Shown in pieces: positions 18,967-26,405 of a DNA stretch of 64,000 nt. Below the pieces are notes generated by a model. It had not been told where the DNA came from. It saw only the letters and a list, made by a program, of their open reading frames with translations, and made no database searches. The position numbers and the translations under genes are program-made. Source of the stretch: Myxococcus stipitatus (GTDB lineage Bacteria > Myxococcota > Myxococcia > Myxococcales > Myxococcaceae); contig NZ_CP102770.1 in the NCBI RefSeq assembly GCF_038561935.1, positions 1,922,001 to 1,986,000 on the forward strand, given 5' to 3'. Numbering within the stretch: the first letter of the stretch is position 1; every line of letters begins with the position of its first letter.

Positions 18967-19435
18967 TGTCCTCCGCCCCAGGATTTCTTGAGACACCTCT
19001 CTGGGGGATAACCTCCCCCGCGTGAGGTGGATGTGAAGAAGGGGCAGAAGCAGGACAGGACGGCGGAGCGCGGTCGGTTCTCCGCGAAGCGCAAGAAGGA
19101 GGCGGTGCTTCGTCTGCTCAAGGGCGAGGAGCTCGACGCGCTCTCACGGGAGTTGGGCGTCACCGCTGCGGTGCTGAGCGAGTGGCGAGAAAAGTTCCTG
19201 GCGGGGGCTGAGGCCAACCTCAAGAGTCGTGAGCCCGAGCCAGCGGACGACGAGGTGCTGCGGCTCAAGGCCATGGTGGGCGAGCTGATGATGAAGAACG
19301 AGCTGCTCGCCGAGAAGGCCCGGCTGCTGGAGGGCAACGCGCCGGGTTTTCCCTGGAGGAAGTCGAGAGGATGAGCGCCCAGCTCTCGCCTTCCAGCGGC
19401 AAGCAGTACGGGCTGGCGCTCGTGACGGCCACCTG
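18967..19435 (+). mobile_element. Truncated IS3-type element with complete orfA
   Basis: The left IS end begins near TGTCCTCCGCCCCAGGATTT. OrfA (GTG at 19027 to 19374, 115 residues) has the transposase_8 helix-turn-helix (RGRFSAKRKKEAVLRLLKG, ALSRELGVTAAVLSEW) and a leucine-zipper-like C-terminus. OrfB begins at 19371 (MSAQLSPSSGKQYGLALV...) but is cut after ~20 codons by insertion of a different IS3 element at 19436; the remainder is not found on the other side. Confidence 0.8.
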
Positions 19436-19466
19436 TGAGCTTGCCCGGGTTCTGTGGACAGGTGGG

Positions 19467-20342
19467 TTAAGCAGCCAGTGGCACCTGCGAGGCGGTCTTC
19501 TCGAACTCGGCGGGACTGACGTAGCCAAGTGAGGAGTGCCGCCGCTTGCGGTTGTAGAACACCTCGATGAACTCGAACAAGCCACCCTTCGCCGCCTCGC
19601 GCGTCGAGAAGTCCGCTTCGTGCACCAGCTCTGTCTTCAGCGTGGAGAAGAAGCTCTCCACCACGGCGTTGTCCCAGCAGTTGCCCTTGCGGCTCATGCT
19701 GCACCGGATGCCGCGGGCGGCCAGCGCTCGCTGGTAGTCCTCACTGGCGTATTGGCTGCCCCTATCCGAGTGGTGCAACAGTCCCGCTGGGGGACAGCGA
19801 CCTTTGAGCGCCATGTCGAGAGCCGAAAGCACCAGGTGCCGGTCGATGCAGCGGTCCATGGCCCAACCGATGACGCGCCGACTGAAGAGGTCCAGCACTA
19901 CTGCCAGGTAGAGCCAGCCCTCCCGCGTGGGCACGTACGTGATGTCCGTCGCCCATGTCCGGTCGGGCCTTGGTGGATTGAAGTCGCGAGCCAGCACGTT
20001 GGGCGCCACCGGGAGGCCGTGCTTGGAGTCCGTGGTGTGCACGAACCGTCTGCGTCGACGAGCGCGGAGCCCAGCCTCGCGCATGAGCCGGGCCACGCGG
20101 TGCCGGCCCACGGGCAGCCCCTGGGCCTTCAGCTCGGCCTGGACGCGTGGGCTGCCATAGGTGCGGCGGCTGTCCTGATGCACCTGCTGGATTCGCTCCA
20201 CCAGCGCCGCATTGGCCTTCTGGCGTGCCGACGCTTCACGTCCCTCCCAGGCGTAGTAGCCCGCTCGGGACACCTCCAGCACACGGCACAGCATCGCCAC
20301 CGGGTAGTTCGCCTTCTCCTCCTGGATGGCCGTGAACCTCAC
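19467..20342 (-). CDS. IS3-family transposase OrfB
   Basis: A 291-residue rve-type DDE integrase domain protein. The catalytic triad is visible as Asp133 (WATDITYV), Asp193 (HHSDRGSQYAS) and Glu229 (DNAVVESFF), preceded by the HTH_21 region (YGSPRVQAEL). The start GTG overlaps the orfA stop as GTGA. A run of six A followed by C inside orfA (minus strand, about 20378) is a plausible -1 slippery site, and the orfB frame is open from there, so an OrfAB fusion is likely made. All key residues are present, so it may be active. Confidence 0.95.
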   Translation of the reverse strand: MRFTAIQEEKANYPVAMLCRVLEVSRAGYYAWEGREASARQKANAALVERIQQVHQDSRRTYGSPRVQAELKAQGLPVGRHRVARLMREAGLRARRRRRFVHTTDSKHGLPVAPNVLARDFNPPRPDRTWATDITYVPTREGWLYLAVVLDLFSRRVIGWAMDRCIDRHLVLSALDMALKGRCPPAGLLHHSDRGSQYASEDYQRALAARGIRCSMSRKGNCWDNAVVESFFSTLKTELVHEADFSTREAAKGGLFEFIEVFYNRKRRHSSLGYVSPAEFEKTASQVPLAA

Positions 20343-20647
20343 GTGCTCTCCTTGGCGAAGAAGGCCGCCGCGTTTTTTAGTATCTCCCGCTCCATCCGCA
20401 GCTGGCGCACCTCGCGCCGCAACTGGGCGAGTTCCTCCTTCTCACCCGTCGTCAGCGCCCCGGACGACCCCTGGCCCGCGTCCGTTCGCGACTGCCTCAT
20501 CCAAGCCTCCAGCGCGCTGCGAGTCAGGTCCAGGTCCTTGGCCACCTGCGCCCGGGACTTGCCCTCTTCCAGCACCATCTTCACGGCCCGGGCTTTGAAC
20601 TCGGGCGTGTACTTCCTGCGCTCGCGTCTCGGCATCGTCGTGGACAT
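20339..20647 (-). CDS. IS3-family transposase OrfA
   Basis: A 102-residue DNA-binding OrfA with helix-turn-helix at residues ~14-45 (KARAVKMVLEEGKSRAQVAKDL, motif longer) and a coiled-coil/leucine-zipper C-terminus (LAQLRREVRQLRMEREILKNA). It overlaps orfB by 4 bases and contains the A6C slippery run near its end. Confidence 0.95.
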   Translation of the reverse strand: MSTTMPRRERRKYTPEFKARAVKMVLEEGKSRAQVAKDLDLTRSALEAWMRQSRTDAGQGSSGALTTGEKEELAQLRREVRQLRMEREILKNAAAFFAKEST

Positions 20648-20694
20648 CCTTCGGTCACCTCATCTCCGGTGTCCACAAAACCCGGGGAGGCTCA

Positions 20695-20868
20695 GTTCGC
20701 GCATTCGCTTGGGACGCACTTTCCACGGAACAGGGTTCCAACTCGGGCGAGGAGCTGAAGGGCCTGGATTCAATCCGACCTGGAGAGTTCAGCTACCTGG
20801 GTGCCCAATGGCCTCGCATGGAGGCATTCCTCCGTGCTCGCGGCCTGAACGAGAAGGAGGCCGCATGA
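20695..20868 (+). pseudogene. C-terminal fragment of an unknown gene
   Basis: Immediately after the IS3 end a frame of 57 codons is open from the junction and closes with a TGA at 20866. It reads as ordinary protein (GEFSYLGAQWPRMEAFLRA) but has no start. It is probably the 3' end of a gene whose 5' part was lost with the IS insertion. The family is not recognised. Confidence 0.35.
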
Positions 20869-20882
20869 TGTCGCGGTGTGAC

Positions 20883-21278
20883 CTACGAGCCGATTCGCAT
20901 GAACAAGCCCAGCGCGAGTGAAACGGGAAGTCCCAGGACGCCCAAGAGGAGCGCAGTCAGGGCATGAACGCGCTCAACCTCTGGCGCGTGGCCGGTCCTG
21001 ATTGCGCGTAGGTGCTTCCAGCCGAGGTAGCCTCCCGCGAGTCCGCACGGAAGTATGACGAGTCCGAGACAGGAGAGGGCAAGCATTCCCCAGGCTTGGA
21101 CCGAGACCTTCTGGGGGACAGCCGGCAGGCGCTCCATGCACGGGGCGCAGTAGACGGTCGCGACTGCACTTCGAACGCATTGGAGGCACACGAACGCCCC
21201 ACAGCGGCGACAGGTGTCAAGTGCTGTCTGGTCCTGATGCTGGTGACAGCGAGGGCTGTCAGACCACTTCGGCTTCAT
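20883..21278 (-). CDS. Zinc-finger membrane protein, hypothetical
   Basis: A 131-residue protein. Residues ~11-47 contain Cys11, CRRC (23-26), CLQC (31-34) and CAPC (44-47), a B-box-like zinc-binding pattern. Two transmembrane segments follow (WGMLALSCLGLVILPCGLAGG and LTALLLGVLGLPVSLALGLF) with a DUF4190-like loop between them. Similar short cytosolic-zinc-finger/two-TM proteins are common in myxobacteria; the role is unknown. It is a real gene by motif coherence and length. Confidence 0.7.
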   Translation of the reverse strand: MKPKWSDSPRCHQHQDQTALDTCRRCGAFVCLQCVRSAVATVYCAPCMERLPAVPQKVSVQAWGMLALSCLGLVILPCGLAGGYLGWKHLRAIRTGHAPEVERVHALTALLLGVLGLPVSLALGLFMRIGS

Positions 21279-21346
21279 TGCAACCTCGTGCCTCTTCGCC
21301 AGAGCGCATGGTTGAGCGCCGTGCGACGTTCGTAGCTACTTTGAGT

Positions 21347-21605
21347 GGAGGCGACCTTCAAGAAGCGCGGGTCTTCGAACCATTCGAGCGCGGAGAAGCG
21401 CGGGATTGGAGGGCCGCGCAGGGGCTCTCGCGGTGCTGAAAACTAGCGACAGGGAAGGATTGGGCCACGCCGGATTTCTCGAGCGGTAGAGCTGAGCGCT
21501 CAGGAGGCGATCCGGGGCGCCGGGTGAATGGCCCTTGAGGCGTCTCTCCATCCGCCATCGCGGACCGTCTCGTGTTCAAGGGATTGCTCGGCCGCATCAC
21601 CGGCA
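21347..21605 (+). repeat. Interspersed repeat, copy D (longest)
   Basis: About 260 bp, the most complete copy: left boundary GTGGAGGCGACCTTCAAGAA, then the GAGGGCCGCGCAGGGG block, GAGCTGAGCGCTCAGGAGGC (containing the palindrome GAGCGCTC), and the right block CCATCGCGGACCGTCTCGTG to GGCCGCATC. No inverted terminal repeats are obvious, and no frame is conserved across all copies strongly enough to call a gene. Confidence 0.75.
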
Positions 21606-22486
21606 AGGCTCGCCGCTCCGACCAATGCCCAAGAGTTCGCCGCGGCCTGATTCAACCCCGCCGCAACACTGCCAGCCGGCAAGCGTCGCGCTCTCGTGAT
21701 CGCTTTACGGCCGTCTCTCTTCCTACGATCCTGGCTCACGCGATCAAGACGCCGCGCCTTTTGAAGATCGTCTCCGCTCCTGATTCGTCGAGCGTGTCGG
21801 TGGTTCGGGAGGCCAATCAATCCTCGTGGAGCGATGGGCCGCAGTCATGCCCACCACCCTTCGTGGGTAATGGATACACCAGGGCCAATTAGAACGAGCG
21901 AAGACCGATGGCGTACCCATTCACCGAGGCGGGCGAGGATTGGATGTGTTCCTTCGATGCGACCGCACAACCCGGGTTGATCCGCTGGATGCTCTACATC
22001 CGGCTGCCGTTGCCGGTTCAGTTCACGCAAGCCCCACCGCCACTGAGCGAGTAGCCAGAGGAGAGCGTCGTAGAGATGCTGGGGAGGCGACGGCCGAGAA
22101 CGCTGCGAAAGGCAGCGCCAGGCAGGAGGAACGTCCTCTTCGTCGGGAACGCGGTCGCGGGAATGAATCTCGGGGGACGCTACGTGCTGGGGGCTACGTG
22201 CGAGGCCAACCAGGTCAACCCCAAGATGTCCCTGGCCGATGTCCTGCTTTCCGCGTCCATCACTCCAACTCGCGCATCGCTGCTGCTGCCTCACGAGTAG
22301 ATGCGCGGGCAGACCACGGGCACGGCCCTTGTCCGTATTCCCTATTCCCTCCCTCTCACCATGTCTCTGCCCGGACGGTTGTGGATGTCCGCCTACTGGA
22401 CTCGCTGGCCATGGCACGCTCCCGGGTTGCTCCCGTCATCCATCACTCGCTGATGGAGGGGTGACACGCCAGGGTGTTGCACGAAC
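21606..22486. other. About 880 bp, no confident gene
   Basis: Two short plus-strand frames have a protein-like look but no family: ATG at 21908 to 22054 (48 codons, MAYPFTEAGEDWMCSFDATA...) and 22076 to 22300 (its middle reads GRNVLFVGNAVAGMNLGGRY). They could be pieces of one decayed gene. I do not assign a function. Confidence 0.3.
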
Positions 22487-23272
22487 ATGGTCCCTTTCTT
22501 CTTCGCCTCCCATTGGCTGCTGAGCGTGCTCTTCCAGAGCCTCTTCCAGCATCGATACGCCGCGCACCGCATGTACACGATGACTCCGCGCGCCGAACGC
22601 ACCTTCCACCTGGTTACCGCACTGGTCCAGGGCTCAAGCTACCTCGACCCACGTGCCTACGCCATCCTGCATCGCGAGCACCACGCCCATGCGGACACCC
22701 CCCGCGACCCTCACTCGCCCGCGCATCAGGGAAACCCGCTACGCATGATGCTGAGGACCGCGCGCCGATTCGGGGGCCTTCTCGCCGGTCGCATCCAGGC
22801 CGAGGCGCGCTTCCTCGGTGGATACCCCGAGTGGCCAGCCGTGGACCGTTTCTTCAGTAGCTGGAGGGCCCACTTGGGATTCGTTGCGCTCTACACCCTT
22901 TTCTACAAACGCTTTGCCACACGCCGATGGCACTGGGCACTCCTCCCCGCCCACTTCGTGATGGGCCCCATCCACGGCGCCATCGTGAACTGGTGCGGGC
23001 ACCGATACGGCTATCGCAACTTCACGACCCGGGACCAGTCACGCAACACCCTGCCCCTGGACGTGGTGTGCATGGGAGAGCTGTTCCAGAACAACCACCA
23101 CGCCCGACCGGCGAGCCCTGACTTCGCCGCCAGGCGCTTCGAGGTGGACCCCACCTGGCAAGTGATGAGGCTGCTCGCTCGGTTGAAGCTCATCCGGCTG
23201 GCGCACGCTTCGCAGTCACATCCAGAGGCTCGCAACCAGGCGCAACCCGCGCTCAATTCACCTTCTGCCTGA
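22487..23272 (+). CDS. Fatty-acid (acyl-CoA) desaturase
   Basis: A 261-residue membrane di-iron desaturase that introduces a double bond into acyl chains. The three His boxes are visible: HRYAAHR (His22, His27), HREHHAHAD (His62, His65, His66) and QNNHHARP (His204, His205), plus the extra His in WCGHRYGYRNF typical of this family. Hydrophobic segments lie at residues ~3-20, ~130-142 and ~150-168. The length is at the short end of the bacterial delta-9-type group. Monocistronic, with the PRC-barrel gene 69 bp downstream. Confidence 0.92.
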   Translation: MVPFFFASHWLLSVLFQSLFQHRYAAHRMYTMTPRAERTFHLVTALVQGSSYLDPRAYAILHREHHAHADTPRDPHSPAHQGNPLRMMLRTARRFGGLLAGRIQAEARFLGGYPEWPAVDRFFSSWRAHLGFVALYTLFYKRFATRRWHWALLPAHFVMGPIHGAIVNWCGHRYGYRNFTTRDQSRNTLPLDVVCMGELFQNNHHARPASPDFAARRFEVDPTWQVMRLLARLKLIRLAHASQSHPEARNQAQPALNSPSA

Positions 23273-23341
23273 CAACCATGAAGTCCAAGGCATTCCCATG
23301 CTGACATGCCCATCCTCGAGGGGAGGAGAAGGAGCCGTCAC

Positions 23342-23647
23342 ATGCGATTCTCAGAACGTGTCCGCCCTGGTCACCCCGTCGTCGCCGCAGGTGGACAGCA
23401 AATCGGTACCGTAGACGCCTTGTCCATCGACAGCGAGACGTGGAAGGTCGAGGCGCTTCAAGTGAAGCTGCGCCCGGAAGCCGCTGACCAGATTGGGGCA
23501 TTCTGGAATTATTTCCACGCAGGTCGAATCGAGCTGCCTACGCGCATCGTCCAGTCGGTCAGCGACACCGTGGTCCTGTCTGTCTCCCTGGACGAGCTTC
23601 GCCAGGTGCTCCCGCAGGAATCCGCACAACACTCGCATGGAGCATGA
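23342..23647 (+). CDS. PRC-barrel domain protein
   Basis: A 101-residue protein with a PRC-barrel-like fold (GHPVVAAGGQQIGTVDALSID and WKVEALQVKLRPEAADQIG, then TVVLSVSLDELRQVLP). The ATG at 23342 is preceded by GAAGGAG, a good ribosome site. PRC-barrel proteins act in RNA metabolism or photosynthetic-type regulation; the specific role is unknown. Confidence 0.7.
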   Translation: MRFSERVRPGHPVVAAGGQQIGTVDALSIDSETWKVEALQVKLRPEAADQIGAFWNYFHAGRIELPTRIVQSVSDTVVLSVSLDELRQVLPQESAQHSHGA

Positions 23648-23784
23648 CTCGCTCGACGTGGGAGGACGCCATGCCCGTGCGCCACCACATGAAGACTCGA
23701 TGGGTCGGGTTGAGGTGGCCACGTCCTGCGACGAGCCGACGCCGGCAAGCAGCTGTGTCTACCCGCAAATTCGAGGCATTCCTC

Positions 23785-24080
23785 ATGTCCTATCAAATCA
23801 CCATCACCCGTGAGATTTCAGAAACATACGAGCAACTCCCCCCTCCGAGCGCTGCCCCATCGAGGAGCGCCTGGAGATGCTTGCCGCGGCAGCCGAGGAT
23901 GCCGCGCAGTCCCCGTCCAAGGCGAGGCGTCCTCATGCGAAGAAGCTCGCGGTCGTCTCGACGGGAACGCACCGGATATTCCTGGCGGACCAGTGGATTG
24001 AGTACCGAATCCAGCCGGAGGACTGCCTCCTCGAACTGGTGGACTTCGGCAGTTGGAGCATGAGTCCACTGGCTCGCAGA
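23785..24080 (+). pseudogene. Small hypothetical gene with likely frameshift at a C run
   Basis: The ATG at 23785 starts MSYQITITREISETYEQL, then the frame loses protein character at a six-C run near 23838. A shifted frame continues IEERLEMLAAAAEDAAQ and HAKKLAVVSTGTHRIFLADQ to DFGSWSMS. Read together they give a plausible ~95-residue protein, so this is either a small pseudogene or an indel. No family is recognised. Confidence 0.35.
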
Positions 24081-24316
24081 ACCCCCTTTTCCTGCGAGGT
24101 GGCACGGCTCAGGCCAGCAGGAGGCTGGTTGGGACAACGAGGGCGGAGACAGCCCCCCCATCCCCCCCTCCCTAGGTCGTCCTCCGAGCGCTTTCGCTGG
24201 GGCTATTCCCGAATCCCACCAAGCGGCGCCGGGCCATCGCCGGACCTTTTCGTGTCGCCCGAGCCAGCGAGGCCTTGCACCTCTGCCACCCATCTCCGAG
24301 ATGTCGCGAGACTGGC

Positions 24317-24958
24317 ATGAACACGGGCCCTCAAGCCGAGTACCACTCCAGCCTCAGGACCAGCCGCATCGAGGCGCTCAGCGATGAAGTCTTCGCCATC
24401 GCGATGACCCTCCTGGTCCTTCATATCGAAGTGCCAGACCTCCACGGCACTGGCACGGAGATACTCCACAGCCTGTTGGGACTGTGGCCGAAGTTCTTGA
24501 GCTACATCGTCGGCTTCGTCACTCTTGGCGTATATTGGATGGGGCAACACGTCCAGTTCCACTTCATCAAGAGGGCCAACCAGCCTTTTCTATGGCTGAC
24601 GATTCTCTTCCTGATGCTCATCGCAGCCATTCCATTCTCGGTGAGGCTGATTGGACAGTACTTCCACCTCAAGCTCGTCGTGGTGCTCTACGGTTGCCAT
24701 CTTGTCGCCATTGGATTGGCCCACTACTCAATCTGGCGCTACGCCACCGCCCAAAGGCGGCTCGTTGACGCGGAGCTCTCGTGGCGGGTCATTCAAACTC
24801 AGTCACGTCTCGCGTTCATCCCGGTCGGCGTCTATCTGGCTGCCATTGTCGTCACAGCCCTGAACACCGTCGCCAGTATCATCATCTATGCCGTTGTCCC
24901 AAGTATATACATTGTCATGCCACACCTGTTCGCCAAGTACCATCGGCAGAGAACGTGA
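24317..24958 (+). CDS. TMEM175-family potassium channel
   Basis: A 213-residue six-segment membrane protein. The signature RIEALSDEVFAIAMTLLVLH (residues ~16-35) matches the bacterial TMEM175 pattern, with LSD in place of FSD. Hydrophobic helices follow at ~56-75, ~90-110, ~120-140, ~163-185 and ~188-205. It is a paralogue of the gene at 10353-10991 but clearly divergent. Monocistronic. The 230 bp downstream hold no gene I can see. Confidence 0.88.
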   Translation: MNTGPQAEYHSSLRTSRIEALSDEVFAIAMTLLVLHIEVPDLHGTGTEILHSLLGLWPKFLSYIVGFVTLGVYWMGQHVQFHFIKRANQPFLWLTILFLMLIAAIPFSVRLIGQYFHLKLVVVLYGCHLVAIGLAHYSIWRYATAQRRLVDAELSWRVIQTQSRLAFIPVGVYLAAIVVTALNTVASIIIYAVVPSIYIVMPHLFAKYHRQRT

Positions 24959-25190
24959 CGGACATCTGTGTAACTCTGGCTCGCGGAGTCAGCGCATCTT
25001 TACGTTTGTCGTCGCGATACGCGGCAAGTTCCCCGGTAGCCCGCTCACCCCCAAGGGACTCCCTGAAAGCGCCTGACGCCGAGGCCATTGACAACAAGCA
25101 CCAAACCAGTTCCAGTCCTGTCATGCCCCTAGTCCTCGGCCCGGATGAAGTCTGCCGCGCTTGCGTGTTGGCCCAGGTAGGAGGGCCAAC

Positions 25191-25457
25191 ATGCAGCAAT
25201 CTGAACTGAAGATGAGGCAGGCGGACAAGGTATCGCTGGACGTGCTGATGCGTCGAGGCCGTCAGTCCGTGAGGGTGTTGATGCGGGCGCGGGCACTGCA
25301 GCTACTCGGGAATGGATAGACGGATGTAGCTGCCGCGCAAGCCGCTGGTCTCCCGGAGCGGACCGTGCGGCAAGCGAGAGGTCGCTACCGAAGAGAGGCG
25401 CTCGACGCCGCGCGCCGAGAGAGGCCACGCCCTGGCCGCGAGCGACGCTTCATCTGA
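25191..25457 (+). pseudogene. IS630-type transposase N-terminus with internal stop
   Basis: An 89-codon frame reads RRGRQSVRVLMRARALQLLG, an in-frame TAG at codon 43, then AAGLPERTVRQARGRYRREA and ERPRPGRERRF. This is the paired helix-turn-helix start of an IS630-family transposase; the catalytic domain is missing. It marks the left side of the defence island. Confidence 0.65.
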
Positions 25458-25500
25458 GGTGGTGGTCCTGGTGTGCAACAATCCACCGGCAGGCTATGCG

Positions 25501-25568
25501 TGGAGACGACCTTCAAGAAGCACGGGTCTTCGAACCTCTCGAGCGCGGAGAAGCGCGGGATTTGAGGA
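25501..25568 (+). repeat. Interspersed repeat, copy E (left end only)
   Basis: The left boundary (GTGGAGACGACCTTCAAGAA, one base into this segment's start) and about 65 bp of consensus, ending at AAGCGCGGGATTTGAGG where similarity to the other copies stops. Confidence 0.7.
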
Positions 25569-25852
25569 CTGCGAAGTGCAGGCCTCGGGTGTGGGAGGCC
25601 AGAGTCGCAGCGGACCCTGCTGGGAGCGGTTCTTCCCGGGGGGCCGCGCGAGGATCGGTGGCGTCGCGGGAGTTGGGTCCGCCGTGGACGCAGGCAGGAG
25701 CGCGCAGGTCGGTCCGCCCTCCGCTGGGGCCCCGTAACCGCCTAGCAACTCCCCTTTGGATGTCTGCAAAGCATGTAAGGGGTGAAACCGGAAAACAGAG
25801 AGAGCGGCCCTCCTGGAAAACATAGAGCGGAGAAATTGGACTCTCAGGAAAT

Positions 25853-25895
25853 TGTGTTAACCGCTGCCCCAACGGTTAACAGCGCCTGTTAACCG
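25853..25895. promoter_or_regulatory. GTTAACCG palindrome cluster
   Basis: TGTGTTAACCG at 25853, then arms CGGTTAACAG and CTGTTAACCG with a three-base centre at 25873-25895. The first half-site can also pair with the left arm of the palindrome. TGTGTTAACCG recurs exactly at 26084-26094. Could be an operator for a dimeric regulator or a recombination site; the role is inferred. Confidence 0.45.
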
Positions 25896-26083
25896 CTCTC
25901 GGTTCCTCTCTCCCCAGATTGGGCCAAAGAGAGCCCCAGAAAGCCCAATCCGCGGCCGAATGGATGGGCAGTCGCGTTCTGCGTCGCAGAGCGTAGAGAG
26001 TGTCCTCTAAATCGTCGCGGGGTGAAAATCCTTGTAATTCAGGGGCTTAAGCGCGCGTGTCGAGCGCAATCCATCGCGCGACT

Positions 26084-26146
26084 TGTGTTAACCGAAAGGG
26101 CACTGCCGGTTTGCAGGCCCTTTCAATCAGCTCCGCATTCGGAGCC
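26084..26146. other. Repeat of TGTGTTAACCG followed by two hairpins
   Basis: After the exact TGTGTTAACCG copy come a stem AAAGGGC/GCCCTTT with a 15-base loop (26095-26123) and, 5 bases later, a stem GCTCCG/CGGAGC with a four-base loop. No U-tract follows, so a simple intrinsic terminator is not certain. Confidence 0.4.
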
Positions 26147-26405
26147 GGCCGCAAACCCGTTCGCGGGGCTCTCGGCGGGACGGGCTCGCTCCGCTCGCAC
26201 CGTCCACGAAATGCGAACGCTTGCGAATCCGGCAGGTTGCGAGCGGCGAGCCGGGACGCTCTCCCTGATTCGCACCGTCCCGCGAGGAACGCAGGCGCCG
26301 TGCGTCGCGTGCCCTCAGGCTCGCCCGCGCAGCATCGCGTTGGCGGTCTTCCCGACGACGACCAGCGTCCCGCCGCTCGCGACGGCGTCCACAAGGTTCG
26401 TTGTG

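Larger units (their letters stand above)
19436..20694 (-). mobile_element. Complete IS3-family insertion sequence, 1259 bp
   Basis: The ends form an inverted repeat: TGAGCTTGCCCGGGTTCTGT at 19436 and, on the minus strand, TGAGCCTCCCCGGGTTTTGT from 20694, both with the IS3-typical terminal TG. It contains intact orfA and orfB in the usual overlapping arrangement. It has inserted into another IS3-type element. I cannot see a clear target duplication, suggesting a deletion accompanied or followed insertion. A 3' remnant of the same IS lies at 3376-3677. Confidence 0.9.
25569..26405. other. Long intergenic region at the left edge of the defence island
   Basis: About 840 bp with no supported gene. 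It contains TGTGTTAACCG repeats and a perfect palindrome (25853-25895), a second TGTGTTAACCG at 26084, and two adjacent hairpins. It presumably carries the promoter of the regulator gene that starts at 26406 and may mark the island boundary. Confidence 0.5.

Noticed and set aside
25500..26200. tRNA gene or att site at the island's left boundary
   Set aside because: No cloverleaf or TTCGA-type T-loop context could be folded by eye; only the GTTAACCG repeats stand out.
26315..26405. Minus-strand stretch reading NLVDAVASGGTLVVVGKTA, possible C-terminus of a truncated gene
   Set aside because: Too short, and runs into the regulator gene with no recognisable family; could be chance.
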